A stretch of 64,000 nt of DNA from Chitinophagaceae bacterium (GCA_947459295.1 CANHCY010000006.1:1-64000), one strand, 5' to 3'; shown: positions 7,233 to 15,334, counted from the stretch's first letter. Numbers and translations: made by a program. Notes: generated by a model from the sequence alone, not told the origin.

Positions 7233-8933
7233 TTATCTAAAGTTATACGTCGTTCCTTCTAGTTGCGTTAATAAAGTAGCCGGCTTATCGGTAGCGGTGG
7301 TTCTGCCTTCTAGTTTTGGCGCCACAAGCGGTGTAGCCGCTAAATACTCCGTTATTACATCATGTAAACTATTTTGTGTTGCCACCGGGTTGCTTACTTT
7401 TTCTATTCTACAAAGTGTATCGTTAGGATCGCCTTCTCTTTCACAAGCCACTATTGTATACATTTTATTTTTATCAAGTGGCTGTCCCTTAATTTTTACG
7501 GTGTTAACGCGCTGTCCCTTTGGTTTTCCAATGGTACAGTTTACTTCCATACCCGCAAAACGCACAAACCATCCGCCAAAACGCTTACTTGGGTCTGGTG
7601 CAAATGCATTTTCAAGTTCTTTTTCTAACCACTCAAGTATTTGTTGCCCGGTTACTTCGCCTTTTTTTGCCGTAGAATCTACGGGTAACATATTCCATAA
7701 AAACTCGTTGGTGATGGCTACTTTTTGAGCACCCTGAGGCACCGCAAGTGGTTGACAAAACCTAAACCCATTGCTAAGCGCAATGTCTGGTTTAAACTTC
7801 CACATGACAGCGTCGGTAATTAAATTATCCATGGGTGTTTCTAAAACAAAATAACGCACCAGCGGAGTAGACGTGTATCCAATTACTTTTTGCAAAGCAT
7901 CTTGATAGGGTGCTGCTGCTTTTTGTACCAGCGCCAATACATTTTTATTGGCTGGATATTTTACCGGATCTACATCCAGTAGTTCGTACTGATAGGTATC
8001 TATTTTTCCTTCTTTTACCGTGATGTCTAATTTTCCTAAAAAAGATCCAAAGGCACCACACTCGACCACTTTGGTATATTTTCCTTGTATCGGAACACGC
8101 ACTCTTTCGTGTGTATCAGCACCTAAAATAAAATCGGCACCAGCAACGCTTGGGTCATTGGCAAGTCCTACTTGTTGCGCAAGTCCCATATGTGTTACAA
8201 TAAAAATAATACCACAACCTTCTACTTCTTTCAAATATGTAATGTACTTAGCTACATTGTCTGTGGCATGCGTAAAACCAATACCCTCGCTATATGCAGG
8301 GGATTGACGCTTAGGTACCAAATGATCGGTAAAACCAATAAAACCAACTTTTGCGCCTGCAATATATTTAATCCAATAGGGCGGATAAATTAACGTGCCA
8401 TTATCTGCATCTTTTGTTTTGTGCCACATATTGGCGCAAATTTTTGCTGCACTCGAATGCCCCATATCATAGAGCATTTTCTTTTTCTTGTAAACTACTT
8501 CCCAGTTACCCGGAAGTATTAAATCGTAGTTAAACGCATTCATGAGCGGAATAAGCGCTTCTCCTTCCGACATCGACGCTACGCCATGGCCATGAAAATA
8601 ATCGCCACCATCGTATAAAATATTTTGCGGATGCTGCACGCGTAACGCATCTATCATGGTTTTAAGTACCGCAAGTCCGCCACGCTTTTTATATACAGGC
8701 TTTTCATTTTCCCAAAAAAATTCGTCGTGGGTATGAATTTGCGCGTGCAAATCGGTAGTAATAAAAATACTGAACTGATTGGGCGCCTGTTTGCTTGTGC
8801 CTGCGTTTGCATTTGCGTGTTCAGTATTAGCGTCGCTGGCAAAAGCAGCAGATACTGGGCCTATTGCAGCGGGCACGCCCATACCAAGTACGGCAGCGTT
8901 TTTAATAAAATTTCGTCGGTTATTTTTGTTCAT
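7233..8933 (-). CDS. Tat-exported SoxB-like metallophosphatase / 5'-nucleotidase family protein
   Basis: A 566-residue protein with a twin-arginine signal (R6-R7-N-F-I-K, then a hydrophobic stretch to about residue 32), a metallophosphoesterase domain (about 55-290) and a 5'-nucleotidase C-terminal domain (about 350-540). Metal-site motifs are D61-L-H63, D111 in DGGD, N143 in GNWE, H248 in THMG and H275 in GADTH. Trp144 replaces the His of nucleotidases (GNHE), a feature shared with SoxB thiosulfohydrolases, which hydrolyse the sulfone sulfur bound to SoxY. The family GHxH motif is A-D-T-H here, so one expected metal ligand is Asp273. No SoxY is encoded nearby, so the natural substrate is open. 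Confidence 0.72.
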   Translation of the reverse strand: MNKNNRRNFIKNAAVLGMGVPAAIGPVSAAFASDANTEHANANAGTSKQAPNQFSIFITTDLHAQIHTHDEFFWENEKPVYKKRGGLAVLKTMIDALRVQHPQNILYDGGDYFHGHGVASMSEGEALIPLMNAFNYDLILPGNWEVVYKKKKMLYDMGHSSAAKICANMWHKTKDADNGTLIYPPYWIKYIAGAKVGFIGFTDHLVPKRQSPAYSEGIGFTHATDNVAKYITYLKEVEGCGIIFIVTHMGLAQQVGLANDPSVAGADFILGADTHERVRVPIQGKYTKVVECGAFGSFLGKLDITVKEGKIDTYQYELLDVDPVKYPANKNVLALVQKAAAPYQDALQKVIGYTSTPLVRYFVLETPMDNLITDAVMWKFKPDIALSNGFRFCQPLAVPQGAQKVAITNEFLWNMLPVDSTAKKGEVTGQQILEWLEKELENAFAPDPSKRFGGWFVRFAGMEVNCTIGKPKGQRVNTVKIKGQPLDKNKMYTIVACEREGDPNDTLCRIEKVSNPVATQNSLHDVITEYLAATPLVAPKLEGRTTATDKPATLLTQLEGTTYNFR

Positions 8934-8942
8934 GGGGCAGGC

Positions 8943-10346
8943 TTAAAAATGAAAGTTTAAGATAAAATTAAAATGACCCATATCCACTTTATTGATATAA
9001 AACTTGGGGTTATCATACGTATTTCCCGTAGCATCCTTATAAAAATAAATCAGTTGCGCTTCCCATCCCTTCCAAAATCCTGTAAATGCATACCGCATAT
9101 CTAGGTTGTACTGCATATAAGACGGAAAACTATATTTATTAAGTGCATAATTGCTAATATCAGGGAGTTTAAAATATCCTACGCCCATATTAATAGTGAG
9201 CGGTAGTTTTGGTGCGGTATACTTTGTTTTTGCAACATACGCAGATACATCACCCATACCTTCGTTACGCTCGCCCATTAAAAAAGTATAAAACGGATCA
9301 CGCCCCCACTCGCGCGGCATTAAATAACGCCCCTGCTTTGTAATGCGGGTATAATTAAGCGAGTAATCCCAACTATTTATTTTTTGTCCGACCCTAGCGC
9401 CTATTACTACACTGGATTGACCTGGATTAAAATAAGTTTTTGCAGCGTCGTTGTTGCCACCCTTATTAACCACGCTTTGGGTAATTACTTGTAAGCCGTA
9501 ATAATAAGACTGCTTGGCACTTGGCGTTTTGTCTATTTGAAAAAATACGCTGTTAAACATATTGTCTACAAACTGATTCCAGATCTGAATTTTATAATTT
9601 TTGATGCTACCAATTTCTGCGCCAACAAGTGCTACACCACTTGATGTTAATGCATTTTTATAGCCCGATTTTGCTCCGTCAATATTTACCCCAACCGAGT
9701 ATATACCTATAGACTCCGATGTTTTATACCATGCTACCGTACTTCGTGGCGAAAACCTATTAAGCCAACCCGCATAGTATTTATTTTCTTTGTTTTTATG
9801 TTGTATCCAAAGGCCCTGCACTTCGGTAGGACGCATCCTTCCATCTTGCAAATTAATAAACGGTGTATTGAGTAACTGCTTACCTATAGTAATCGTGTTT
9901 TTGTTTTTTTGGTACTGGATATAGAGTTCCTCTAAACGGTCAATATCTGTTTTGTTAGCAGGATCTGTGATATCAAATAAACCAAGCTCGTATCTATTGA
10001 TGGTGCCAGATAAAGGATGTGGCTTTGTCAAATCCGATGAAAACGCGTCGTACACAAAAAATCCACTCACCCCTAGTTTAAGATTGTAAACTGGTTTAGA
10101 AATAAATTGAATACCGCCACCAATGGCCTGCGCATATTCGACATCACTGTTTTTATTAAAATTACTACTAAAAAAACTGCGTAAGTGTCCGTGTAAGGTG
10201 CCCATTTGAAACCGGTACAATAAATTACTACTATCTACCTGCTTACTAGATTTACCCCACAACTTTGGATCTTCGTGCAGCTCTTGGTGCTGCGCATACG
10301 AAAGAGTGGAGCATAATAATAATGCAGCTACAAATAATTTTTTCAT
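8943..10346 (-). CDS. OprD-like outer-membrane porin
   Basis: A 467-residue protein starting at MKKLFVAALLLCSTLSYAQ, a clear signal peptide; a longer frame to 10427 runs into the upstream gene and is not favoured. The rest is a string of alternating-hydrophobicity strands ending in a terminal aromatic residue (HFNFILNFHF), as in 16-18-strand barrels. DGRMRPTEVQGLWI resembles the constriction-loop region of OprD-type porins. Within the operon it is 20 bp after the TauE gene and 9 bp before the SoxB-like gene, so it likely lets small sulfur oxyanions through the outer membrane. Family call moderate, barrel call strong. Confidence 0.75.
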   Translation of the reverse strand: MKKLFVAALLLCSTLSYAQHQELHEDPKLWGKSSKQVDSSNLLYRFQMGTLHGHLRSFFSSNFNKNSDVEYAQAIGGGIQFISKPVYNLKLGVSGFFVYDAFSSDLTKPHPLSGTINRYELGLFDITDPANKTDIDRLEELYIQYQKNKNTITIGKQLLNTPFINLQDGRMRPTEVQGLWIQHKNKENKYYAGWLNRFSPRSTVAWYKTSESIGIYSVGVNIDGAKSGYKNALTSSGVALVGAEIGSIKNYKIQIWNQFVDNMFNSVFFQIDKTPSAKQSYYYGLQVITQSVVNKGGNNDAAKTYFNPGQSSVVIGARVGQKINSWDYSLNYTRITKQGRYLMPREWGRDPFYTFLMGERNEGMGDVSAYVAKTKYTAPKLPLTINMGVGYFKLPDISNYALNKYSFPSYMQYNLDMRYAFTGFWKGWEAQLIYFYKDATGNTYDNPKFYINKVDMGHFNFILNFHF

Positions 10347-10365
10347 AATAATTAATGACTTCCGC

Positions 10366-11163
10366 CTATTGGAAAAATAATTGCTGTGCAAGAATATAAA
10401 GGCCCATGATAAGCACAAACCAACCAAAACCTTTTTTTAGTTTGTTGCCGTCTATTTTTTTACTGAGCATATCGCCAATAAAAATACCGCTAATAGCTAG
10501 TGCCGTTACCGATAACAATAGTGTCCAATCCATGCTGGTATTGCTTACATCACCGGTAAATCCAATCAATGATTTTGCTGCTATAATAAGTAGTGAAGTA
10601 CCTACCGCCTGCTTCATAGGAAGTTTACTTAACATCACAAGTGCTGGTATAATTAAAAATCCACCACCTGCGCCTACAAGTCCTGTAAGCATACCCACAA
10701 GGGCACCTTCTACTAATATAAGCGGATAATTAAATTTTTGCTCACCCGATTCTTCGGCAGCAGCAGCTGGCGTAGAACGTATCATAGAAAAAGAAGCCGC
10801 TACCATCAGCACTGCAAATAGAAGCATCATTAGTAATGACTTTGTAATTTCAATACCGGCAATGGTTCCTAACTGTGTAGGAATGGCAGGGACCAAATAT
10901 TTGCGGGTAGCAAAAACAGCCGCAATAGAAGGAATACCAAAAATGATCGCTGTTTTAATATTTACAAAACCTTGTTTGTATTTTGGCAGGGCGCCTACTA
11001 AACTACTCGCACCCACAATAAATAAAGAATACGCAGTAGCGAGCACCGGTTCTACCCCAAATAAATACACCAGAACGGGTACGGTTAAGATGCTACCCCC
11101 ACCGCCAATAAGCCCCAGTGAGATGCCAATTAAAATGGATGCTAGATATCCAATTATTTCCAT
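10366..11163 (-). CDS. TauE/SafE family sulfite/anion exporter
   Basis: A 265-residue inner-membrane protein with about eight hydrophobic segments and the repeated family motif in each half: LIGGGGSILTVPVL near residue 20 and LVGAGGGFLIIPAL near residue 160. TauE/SafE proteins move sulfite, sulfoacetate or related organosulfur anions. First gene of the six-gene minus-strand sulfur operon; a candidate -7 box (11181-11188) and a Crp-type operator (11210-11225) lie directly upstream. Export of sulfite produced by persulfide oxidation is the likely job by context. Confidence 0.9.
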   Translation of the reverse strand: MEIIGYLASILIGISLGLIGGGGSILTVPVLVYLFGVEPVLATAYSLFIVGASSLVGALPKYKQGFVNIKTAIIFGIPSIAAVFATRKYLVPAIPTQLGTIAGIEITKSLLMMLLFAVLMVAASFSMIRSTPAAAAEESGEQKFNYPLILVEGALVGMLTGLVGAGGGFLIIPALVMLSKLPMKQAVGTSLLIIAAKSLIGFTGDVSNTSMDWTLLLSVTALAISGIFIGDMLSKKIDGNKLKKGFGWFVLIMGLYILAQQLFFQ

Positions 11164-11180
11164 GATTTTTTAATTTGACA

Positions 11181-11188
11181 CAAAAGTG
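11181..11188 (-). promoter_or_regulatory. Candidate -7 box for the sulfur operon
   Basis: On the minus strand this reads CACTTTTG, close to TAnnTTTG. Its final G is 36.5 bp from the centre of the operator at 11210-11225, exactly the distance seen for the other operator and its box. Confidence 0.5.
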
Positions 11189-11209
11189 CCTTTATAAAAA
11201 TAAAAGATA

Positions 11210-11225
11210 GGTGATAAATGTCACC
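11210..11225. promoter_or_regulatory. Crp-type operator upstream of the sulfur operon
   Basis: GGTGATAAATGTCACC is a perfect inverted repeat (GGTGA, six-base spacer, TCACC). It matches the GTGA-N6-TCAC core read by Crp-type recognition helices with R-E-x-x-x-R, which the regulator encoded at 4521 has. It lies between the divergent TauE and DsrE genes, with spacing that favours class II activation of the minus-strand operon. Confidence 0.75.
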
Positions 11226-11275
11226 AACCCAATTTTTACGCCTAAAAAGTATAAAAATGAATTAAATTGTGGGAT

Positions 11276-11719
11276 ATGAAAAACACGATCCTTCTCATAG
11301 CTTTTTGTTTACTCGGTTTTGGCACAACTGCGTTGGCCCAAAACACGAGCGCAACGCATACCCATACAATTACGCACAAAGTAGTGATACAACTAAATAG
11401 CGGTGATACTGCCGCATGGGGTGGCGTTATTGGTAACGTTAAAAACCTCTCTAAAATTTGGCCTAATAATTTGAGTGTCGAAGTAGTGGTGCATGGTAGA
11501 GCCCTCGATTTTTTAGTGGCCGCCAAATCGCATTTGGTAGCAGACGTAGAACAGCTGTCAAAAAAAGGCGTTGTATTTAATGCCTGCGAAAATACCATGG
11601 GCAAATATGGCATTACCAAGCAAATGCTTATTCCGTCTGTGTTTACCGTACCATCGGGTGTGGGTGAAGTGATTTTAAAACAAGAAGAAGGCTGGAGTTA
11701 TTTAAGGGCTGGTTACTAA
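11276..11719 (+). CDS. Exported DsrE-family sulfur-relay-like protein
   Basis: A 147-residue protein with a signal peptide (MKNTILLIAFCLLGFGTTALAQ) followed by a DsrE/DsrF-like fold: an HKVVIQLNSGD strand-turn, a central VEVVVHGRALDFL strand and helix, and FNAC104ENTM, where family members carry their sulfur-binding Cys. DsrE proteins carry or transfer sulfane sulfur; periplasmic versions are common beside persulfide and thiosulfate genes in Bacteroidota. The ATG at 11276 is preferred over an upstream TTG at 11267 because the signal peptide begins there. It is divergent from the sulfur operon and 89 bp before the persulfide dioxygenase fusion. Confidence 0.85.
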   Translation: MKNTILLIAFCLLGFGTTALAQNTSATHTHTITHKVVIQLNSGDTAAWGGVIGNVKNLSKIWPNNLSVEVVVHGRALDFLVAAKSHLVADVEQLSKKGVVFNACENTMGKYGITKQMLIPSVFTVPSGVGEVILKQEEGWSYLRAGY

Positions 11720-11727
11720 TTTGATAA

Positions 11728-11743
11728 GGTGATATTTGTCACA
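11728..11743 (+). promoter_or_regulatory. Crp-type operator upstream of the persulfide dioxygenase-rhodanese gene
   Basis: GGTGATATTTGTCACA carries GTGA (11729-11732), a six-base spacer and TCAC (11739-11742). Fourteen of its 16 bases equal those of the site at 11210. It lies between the DsrE stop and the next gene, 36.5 bp (centre to final G) from a candidate -7 box. Confidence 0.75.
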
Positions 11744-11764
11744 GTGTAAGGTTTTTTGATGGCG

Positions 11765-11772
11765 CATCTTTG
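11765..11772 (+). promoter_or_regulatory. Candidate -7 box for the dioxygenase-rhodanese gene
   Basis: CATCTTTG, close to TAnnTTTG, 36 bp before the start codon. Its distance to the operator equals that on the divergent promoter. Confidence 0.5.
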
Positions 11773-11808
11773 CAATATCAAAATAACAGAAACTAAAAAT
11801 TTATACTT

Positions 11809-13200
11809 ATGTATTTTCAACATGTTTACGACAAAACCTTAGCCCAAGCGAGTTATTTTATTGGTTGTCAAAAAGCAGGCGTTGCTGCTGTTATAGATCC
11901 AAAGCGCGACGTAGATACCTACCTCGAAATTGCGAAGCAAAACAATATGCAAATCACGCATATTTTTGAAACGCATATCCACGCCGATTTTTTAAGTGGC
12001 TCGCGTGAACTAGCAGCCGTTACTGGTGCTAAAATGTATTTATCTGACGAAGGTGGTGAAGGCTGGCAGTATGAATTTGCCCACGAAGGTTTAAAACATG
12101 GCCAGCAACTGATGGTTGGTAATTTAAAAATCGAGGTTTTACATACCCCAGGACACACGCCAGAAAGCATTAGCTTTTTATTAACCGATACACCAGCAAG
12201 TAAAGAGCCTGTGATGTTATTTACCGGCGACTTTGTGTTTGTAGGAGATATTGGACGCCCAGACTTATTAGAAAAAGCAGCTGGCATGGTGGGTACACAA
12301 GACAAGGGTGCTGAAGAGATGTATCAGTCTATTAACCTGTTTGCAAATCTTCCAGAATTTATTCAAGTATGGCCGGGCCATGGCGCAGGATCTGCGTGTG
12401 GTAAAGCTTTAGGCGCTGTACCTAGCACAACAGTAGGTTACGAGAAAAAAAGAAACTGGGCATTTAGCTATGGCACCAACAAAGCTGGCTTTATTGATTT
12501 CTTATTAACAGATCAACCAGAGCCGCCAAAGTATTTTGCAAAAATGAAGGAACTCAATAAAGTAGATCGTCCTTTGTTAACAGAAGTACCTACCATTAAA
12601 GAATTATCAGCTGCTGAATTAACAGCAGCGATGGACAAAGGTGTTAAACTCATCGACACTAGAAACAAACTAGATTTTGAAAAAGGATTTATTCCGGGAA
12701 GTATCAATATTCAGGGTAACAATTCTTTTGCTACTTGGATGGGTTGGTTTGTAAATTACAACGAGCCGTTTATTTTATTAGCAGCCCCTAGTCAAATGGA
12801 TGATTTAACCAGAAAATTAATGCGTATTGGACTCGACAATATCCATGGTTTTGTGGACGCTGCTAAAATTAACGAACTAGCCAACGGTCCATTATCAACT
12901 TCTACTATGGTTAATATTAGTGATGTAAAAGCAAATACAACAGCACAGGTAATTGACCTTAGAGGTGCTGCAGAATTTAACGCTGGACATATTGCAGGTG
13001 CAACAAATGTTTTTGTAGGTACATTATTACAAAACCTTGCTAAAGTTCCAAAAGACAAACCCGTTATTATTCATTGCCAAGGTGGTGATAGAGCGGCTAT
13101 TGGCTACTCATTACTTGTAAAAGAAGGTTATACCAACGTTTCTAATTATAGCCCAGGTATAAATGAGTGGATTAAAGAAGCGCAACCACTTGTGAGCTAA
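11809..13200 (+). CDS. CstB-like persulfide dioxygenase fused to two rhodanese domains
   Basis: A 463-residue cytoplasmic fusion. Residues 1-240 are a metallo-beta-lactamase fold of the ETHE1/persulfide dioxygenase type: H56-x-H58-x-D60, H116 in HTPGHT, D141 in TGDF and H191 in WPGHG. Residues 265-350 are a rhodanese domain without an active Cys (the loop reads LLAAPSQ). Residues 370-463 are an active rhodanese with C423 in HCQGGDRA. This order is that of staphylococcal CstB, which oxidises low-molecular-weight persulfides and releases thiosulfate, feeding the thiosulfate enzymes encoded alongside. A Crp-type operator lies 66 bp upstream of the ATG. Function inferred from architecture. Confidence 0.9.
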   Translation: MYFQHVYDKTLAQASYFIGCQKAGVAAVIDPKRDVDTYLEIAKQNNMQITHIFETHIHADFLSGSRELAAVTGAKMYLSDEGGEGWQYEFAHEGLKHGQQLMVGNLKIEVLHTPGHTPESISFLLTDTPASKEPVMLFTGDFVFVGDIGRPDLLEKAAGMVGTQDKGAEEMYQSINLFANLPEFIQVWPGHGAGSACGKALGAVPSTTVGYEKKRNWAFSYGTNKAGFIDFLLTDQPEPPKYFAKMKELNKVDRPLLTEVPTIKELSAAELTAAMDKGVKLIDTRNKLDFEKGFIPGSINIQGNNSFATWMGWFVNYNEPFILLAAPSQMDDLTRKLMRIGLDNIHGFVDAAKINELANGPLSTSTMVNISDVKANTTAQVIDLRGAAEFNAGHIAGATNVFVGTLLQNLAKVPKDKPVIIHCQGGDRAAIGYSLLVKEGYTNVSNYSPGINEWIKEAQPLVS

Positions 13201-13221
13201 GCTCAAAAAAATATGCAAATA

Positions 13222-13252
13222 AAAAAGGCCTTCGATTTTCGAAGGCCTTTTT
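13222..13252. terminator. Bidirectional terminator
   Basis: A perfect 14-bp stem AAAAAGGCCTTCGA / TCGAAGGCCTTTTT with a TTT loop. A-run on the left and T-run on the right serve the converging dioxygenase-rhodanese and L25 genes. Confidence 0.92.
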
Positions 13253-13274
13253 AGTAAAGTTATATTTAAGTGAA

Positions 13275-13865
13275 TTACTTCTTTTTAACTTCTTTAGCAG
13301 CTGTTGCTTCTTCTTGCTTTAACTGACGTGTCATTACTACAGAAGCAATAGGAATACGTGGAGAGTTCATGATCTCAAGACCAGGCGCTTTCACGTCTTC
13401 TACTCTAATGTTTGCGTTTAGTGCAAGGTTAGTGATGTCTACGTTGATTGTCTCTACTAAATCTTTAGGTAAAGCTTTCACTTTTAAAGATTTGATTTTG
13501 ATAACGAGCTTACCACCTTCTTTAACACCTACAGAAGTTCCAGTAAATTTAAGTGGTAGGGTTGCTACTACTTTTTTGTCTTCTACTAGTTCTAAAAGAT
13601 CTAAGTGAATTAACGCATCAGATACTTTGTCAAACTGAAGATCTTTTAAGATACATCTGTACATTTTACCGTCAACGGTAACTTCAGCAATTTGGAACTC
13701 ACCAGTGTACACTAAAGGCTTAAATGCCTTTGCAGAAGCGTAAAAATTTACCTCCTGAGCACCCCCGTAAATTACAGCTGGCACGTTTTCCTGAGAGCGA
13801 ATTTGGCGGGCGGCTTTTTTGCCATGATCGGTCCTCAGGTGTCCTTCGATTGTAATTGATTTCAT
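13275..13865 (-). CDS. rplY: 50S ribosomal protein L25 / general stress protein Ctc
   Basis: A 196-residue ribosomal protein that binds 5S rRNA. It is the long, two-domain Ctc form: the N-terminal L25 domain (GHLRTDHGKKAARQIRSQENVPAVIYGG) then the TL5-like beta domain from about residue 95. A Lys/Glu-rich tail (KEVKKK) ends the protein. It lies 39 bp downstream of prs, an association seen in many bacteria. A TACCTTCG box 19 bp upstream of the ATG may give it its own promoter. Confidence 0.95.
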   Translation of the reverse strand: MKSITIEGHLRTDHGKKAARQIRSQENVPAVIYGGAQEVNFYASAKAFKPLVYTGEFQIAEVTVDGKMYRCILKDLQFDKVSDALIHLDLLELVEDKKVVATLPLKFTGTSVGVKEGGKLVIKIKSLKVKALPKDLVETINVDITNLALNANIRVEDVKAPGLEIMNSPRIPIASVVMTRQLKQEEATAAKEVKKK

Positions 13866-13883
13866 AATAAAAATTTTGGACGG

Positions 13884-13891
13884 CGAAGGTA
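13884..13891 (-). promoter_or_regulatory. Candidate -7-like box upstream of L25
   Basis: Reads TACCTTCG on the minus strand, a TAnnTTYG variant; the same octamer is found at the same relative place upstream of prs. Confidence 0.3.
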
Positions 13892-13904
13892 AGGAAAAAA
13901 CGGT

Positions 13905-14858
13905 TTACCCGCGCTCCTTAAGCTGAGAATGTATGAAAAGGCTCGTGATACTCTTATTTTCATAGGCATTACGGATAGCGATGGCAAACAAATCGGCCAC
14001 CGAAATCACCTTGATTTTAGGGCTAGACTGCCTTAAAGGGATGGTATCACATACCACAAGCTCCTCTAACACACTGTTTTCGATGTTTGCATAGGCGTTT
14101 CCACTGAGTACAGGGTGGGTAATAAGGGCTCTAACGCTCTTGGCACCCTTTTCTATTAAAAGGCCTGCAGCCTTGGCCAAAGTGCCCCCTGTGTCGCAAA
14201 TATCGTCTACGAGTATAATGTCTTTACCGGTTACATCCCCAATAACCACCATGCTGGCAATTTCATTGGCACGCTTGCGGTGTTTATCACAAATCACCAT
14301 TTCGGCGTTAAAATAGCTAGCAATTTCACGCACACGGTTGGTACTTCCCACATCCGGCGCGGCAAAAGCCAGGTTTTGTAATTTAAGGTCGTTGATATAA
14401 GGGATAAATATAGCTGAACTGTCTAGGTGGTCTACCGGTACATCAAAGAAGCCCTGAATTTGCGCCGCGTGTAAATCCATAGTGATAACTCGGTTAGCAC
14501 CCGCTGCTTCTAATAAAGTAGCAATAAGCTTAGCTCCTATGGCAACCCTTGGCTTGTCTTTACGGTCTTGACGTGCATACCCGTAATATGGAACCACGGC
14601 TATAATTTTATACGCACTTGCTCTTTTAGCTGCATCAATCATGAGCAGGAGCTCCATTAAATTATCGGTAGGGGCAAACGTACTTTGTACTAAAAAAACA
14701 TAGTCGCCACGTACGCTCTCTAAAAACACAGGCTGGATTTCTCCATCACTAAAACGCTGGATGTTTACTTTGCCTATTGGGGCGCCAAAACGTTGTGCAA
14801 TTTTTTGTGCAAGCTCCTGAGAACCAGTGCCTGAAAAGATTTTTACGGAAGGGTTCAT
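13905..14858 (-). CDS. prs: Ribose-phosphate pyrophosphokinase
   Basis: A 317-residue enzyme making PRPP from ribose 5-phosphate and ATP for nucleotide, His and Trp synthesis. Signature segments: FSDGEIQPVFLESVRGDYVFLVQS near residue 38, the ATP-binding YARQDRKDKPR, MDLHAAQIQGFF and the PRPP-binding loop ILVDDICDTGGTL. Length is the family standard. It precedes rplY on the same strand. No frameshift or missing motif is seen. Confidence 0.97.
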   Translation of the reverse strand: MNPSVKIFSGTGSQELAQKIAQRFGAPIGKVNIQRFSDGEIQPVFLESVRGDYVFLVQSTFAPTDNLMELLLMIDAAKRASAYKIIAVVPYYGYARQDRKDKPRVAIGAKLIATLLEAAGANRVITMDLHAAQIQGFFDVPVDHLDSSAIFIPYINDLKLQNLAFAAPDVGSTNRVREIASYFNAEMVICDKHRKRANEIASMVVIGDVTGKDIILVDDICDTGGTLAKAAGLLIEKGAKSVRALITHPVLSGNAYANIENSVLEELVVCDTIPLRQSSPKIKVISVADLFAIAIRNAYENKSITSLFIHSQLKERG

Positions 14859-14878
14859 AGTCGTGTAGAATATGCAAA

Positions 14879-14886
14879 CGAAGGTA
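14879..14886 (-). promoter_or_regulatory. Candidate -7-like box upstream of prs
   Basis: Reads TACCTTCG on the minus strand, 21 bp before the prs start, the same octamer as before rplY. Confidence 0.3.
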
Positions 14887-15007
14887 TTATTTACGGGTTT
14901 AACTTTTGAACAGACTTATGCCTATTTTATTGACATTGTACCCCAAACCCCTAAAAATAAATTTGGATGAAATGATAGCCCCGCATATACCTACGCGGCC
15001 CCATTAA

Positions 15008-15316
15008 CTATGCTTGCGCCGTTGGACCTCCAAAATTCATCGGGATCTCAATTTGCTCCAGGTCTTTGATGCTGCCATTGCCCGCTTCGTAACGCTCAAT
15101 GTTTTCGGCAAGGGCCTTCATAAAACGCTTAGCGTGCTGGGGTGTAAATATCACCCTCGATTTTACTTTACTTTTTGGCGTACCAGGCATCACATTTACA
15201 AAGTCAATAACAAACTCGGCGTTGCTATGCGTAATAATGGCTAGATTGGCATAACTGCCTTCTGCTACTTCTTCTGAAATTTCGATGTTGAGTTGATTGC
15301 CTTGTTGCTCTTGCAT
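15008..15316 (-). CDS. DUF3467 family protein
   Basis: A 102-residue soluble protein of unknown function that matches the DUF3467 pattern: EVAEGSYANLAIITHSNAEFVIDFVNVMPG, then VKSRVIFTPQHAKRFMKALAENIERYE. The start is placed at MQEQQG because a -7 box (15335-15342) overlaps the longer frame's first codon at 15337. It is monocistronic: a 149-bp gap separates it from prs and a terminator of the SusCD operon lies just upstream. Its role is unknown across the family. Confidence 0.85.
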   Translation of the reverse strand: MQEQQGNQLNIEISEEVAEGSYANLAIITHSNAEFVIDFVNVMPGTPKSKVKSRVIFTPQHAKRFMKALAENIERYEAGNGSIKDLEQIEIPMNFGGPTAQA

Positions 15317-15334
15317 GGTATTTAAATTGTGTAG

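Noticed and set aside
7297-7728. 143-residue plus-strand reading frame inside the SoxB-like gene
   Set aside because: Shadow of the strong minus-strand coding frame; it shows no domain and the real gene has signal peptide and motifs.
11247-11275. Class II promoter for the DsrE gene from the operator at 11210
   Set aside because: The nearest -7-like sequence toward DsrE (around 11263-11269) is about 15 bp too far from the operator compared with the other two; the operator is phased for the minus-strand operon.
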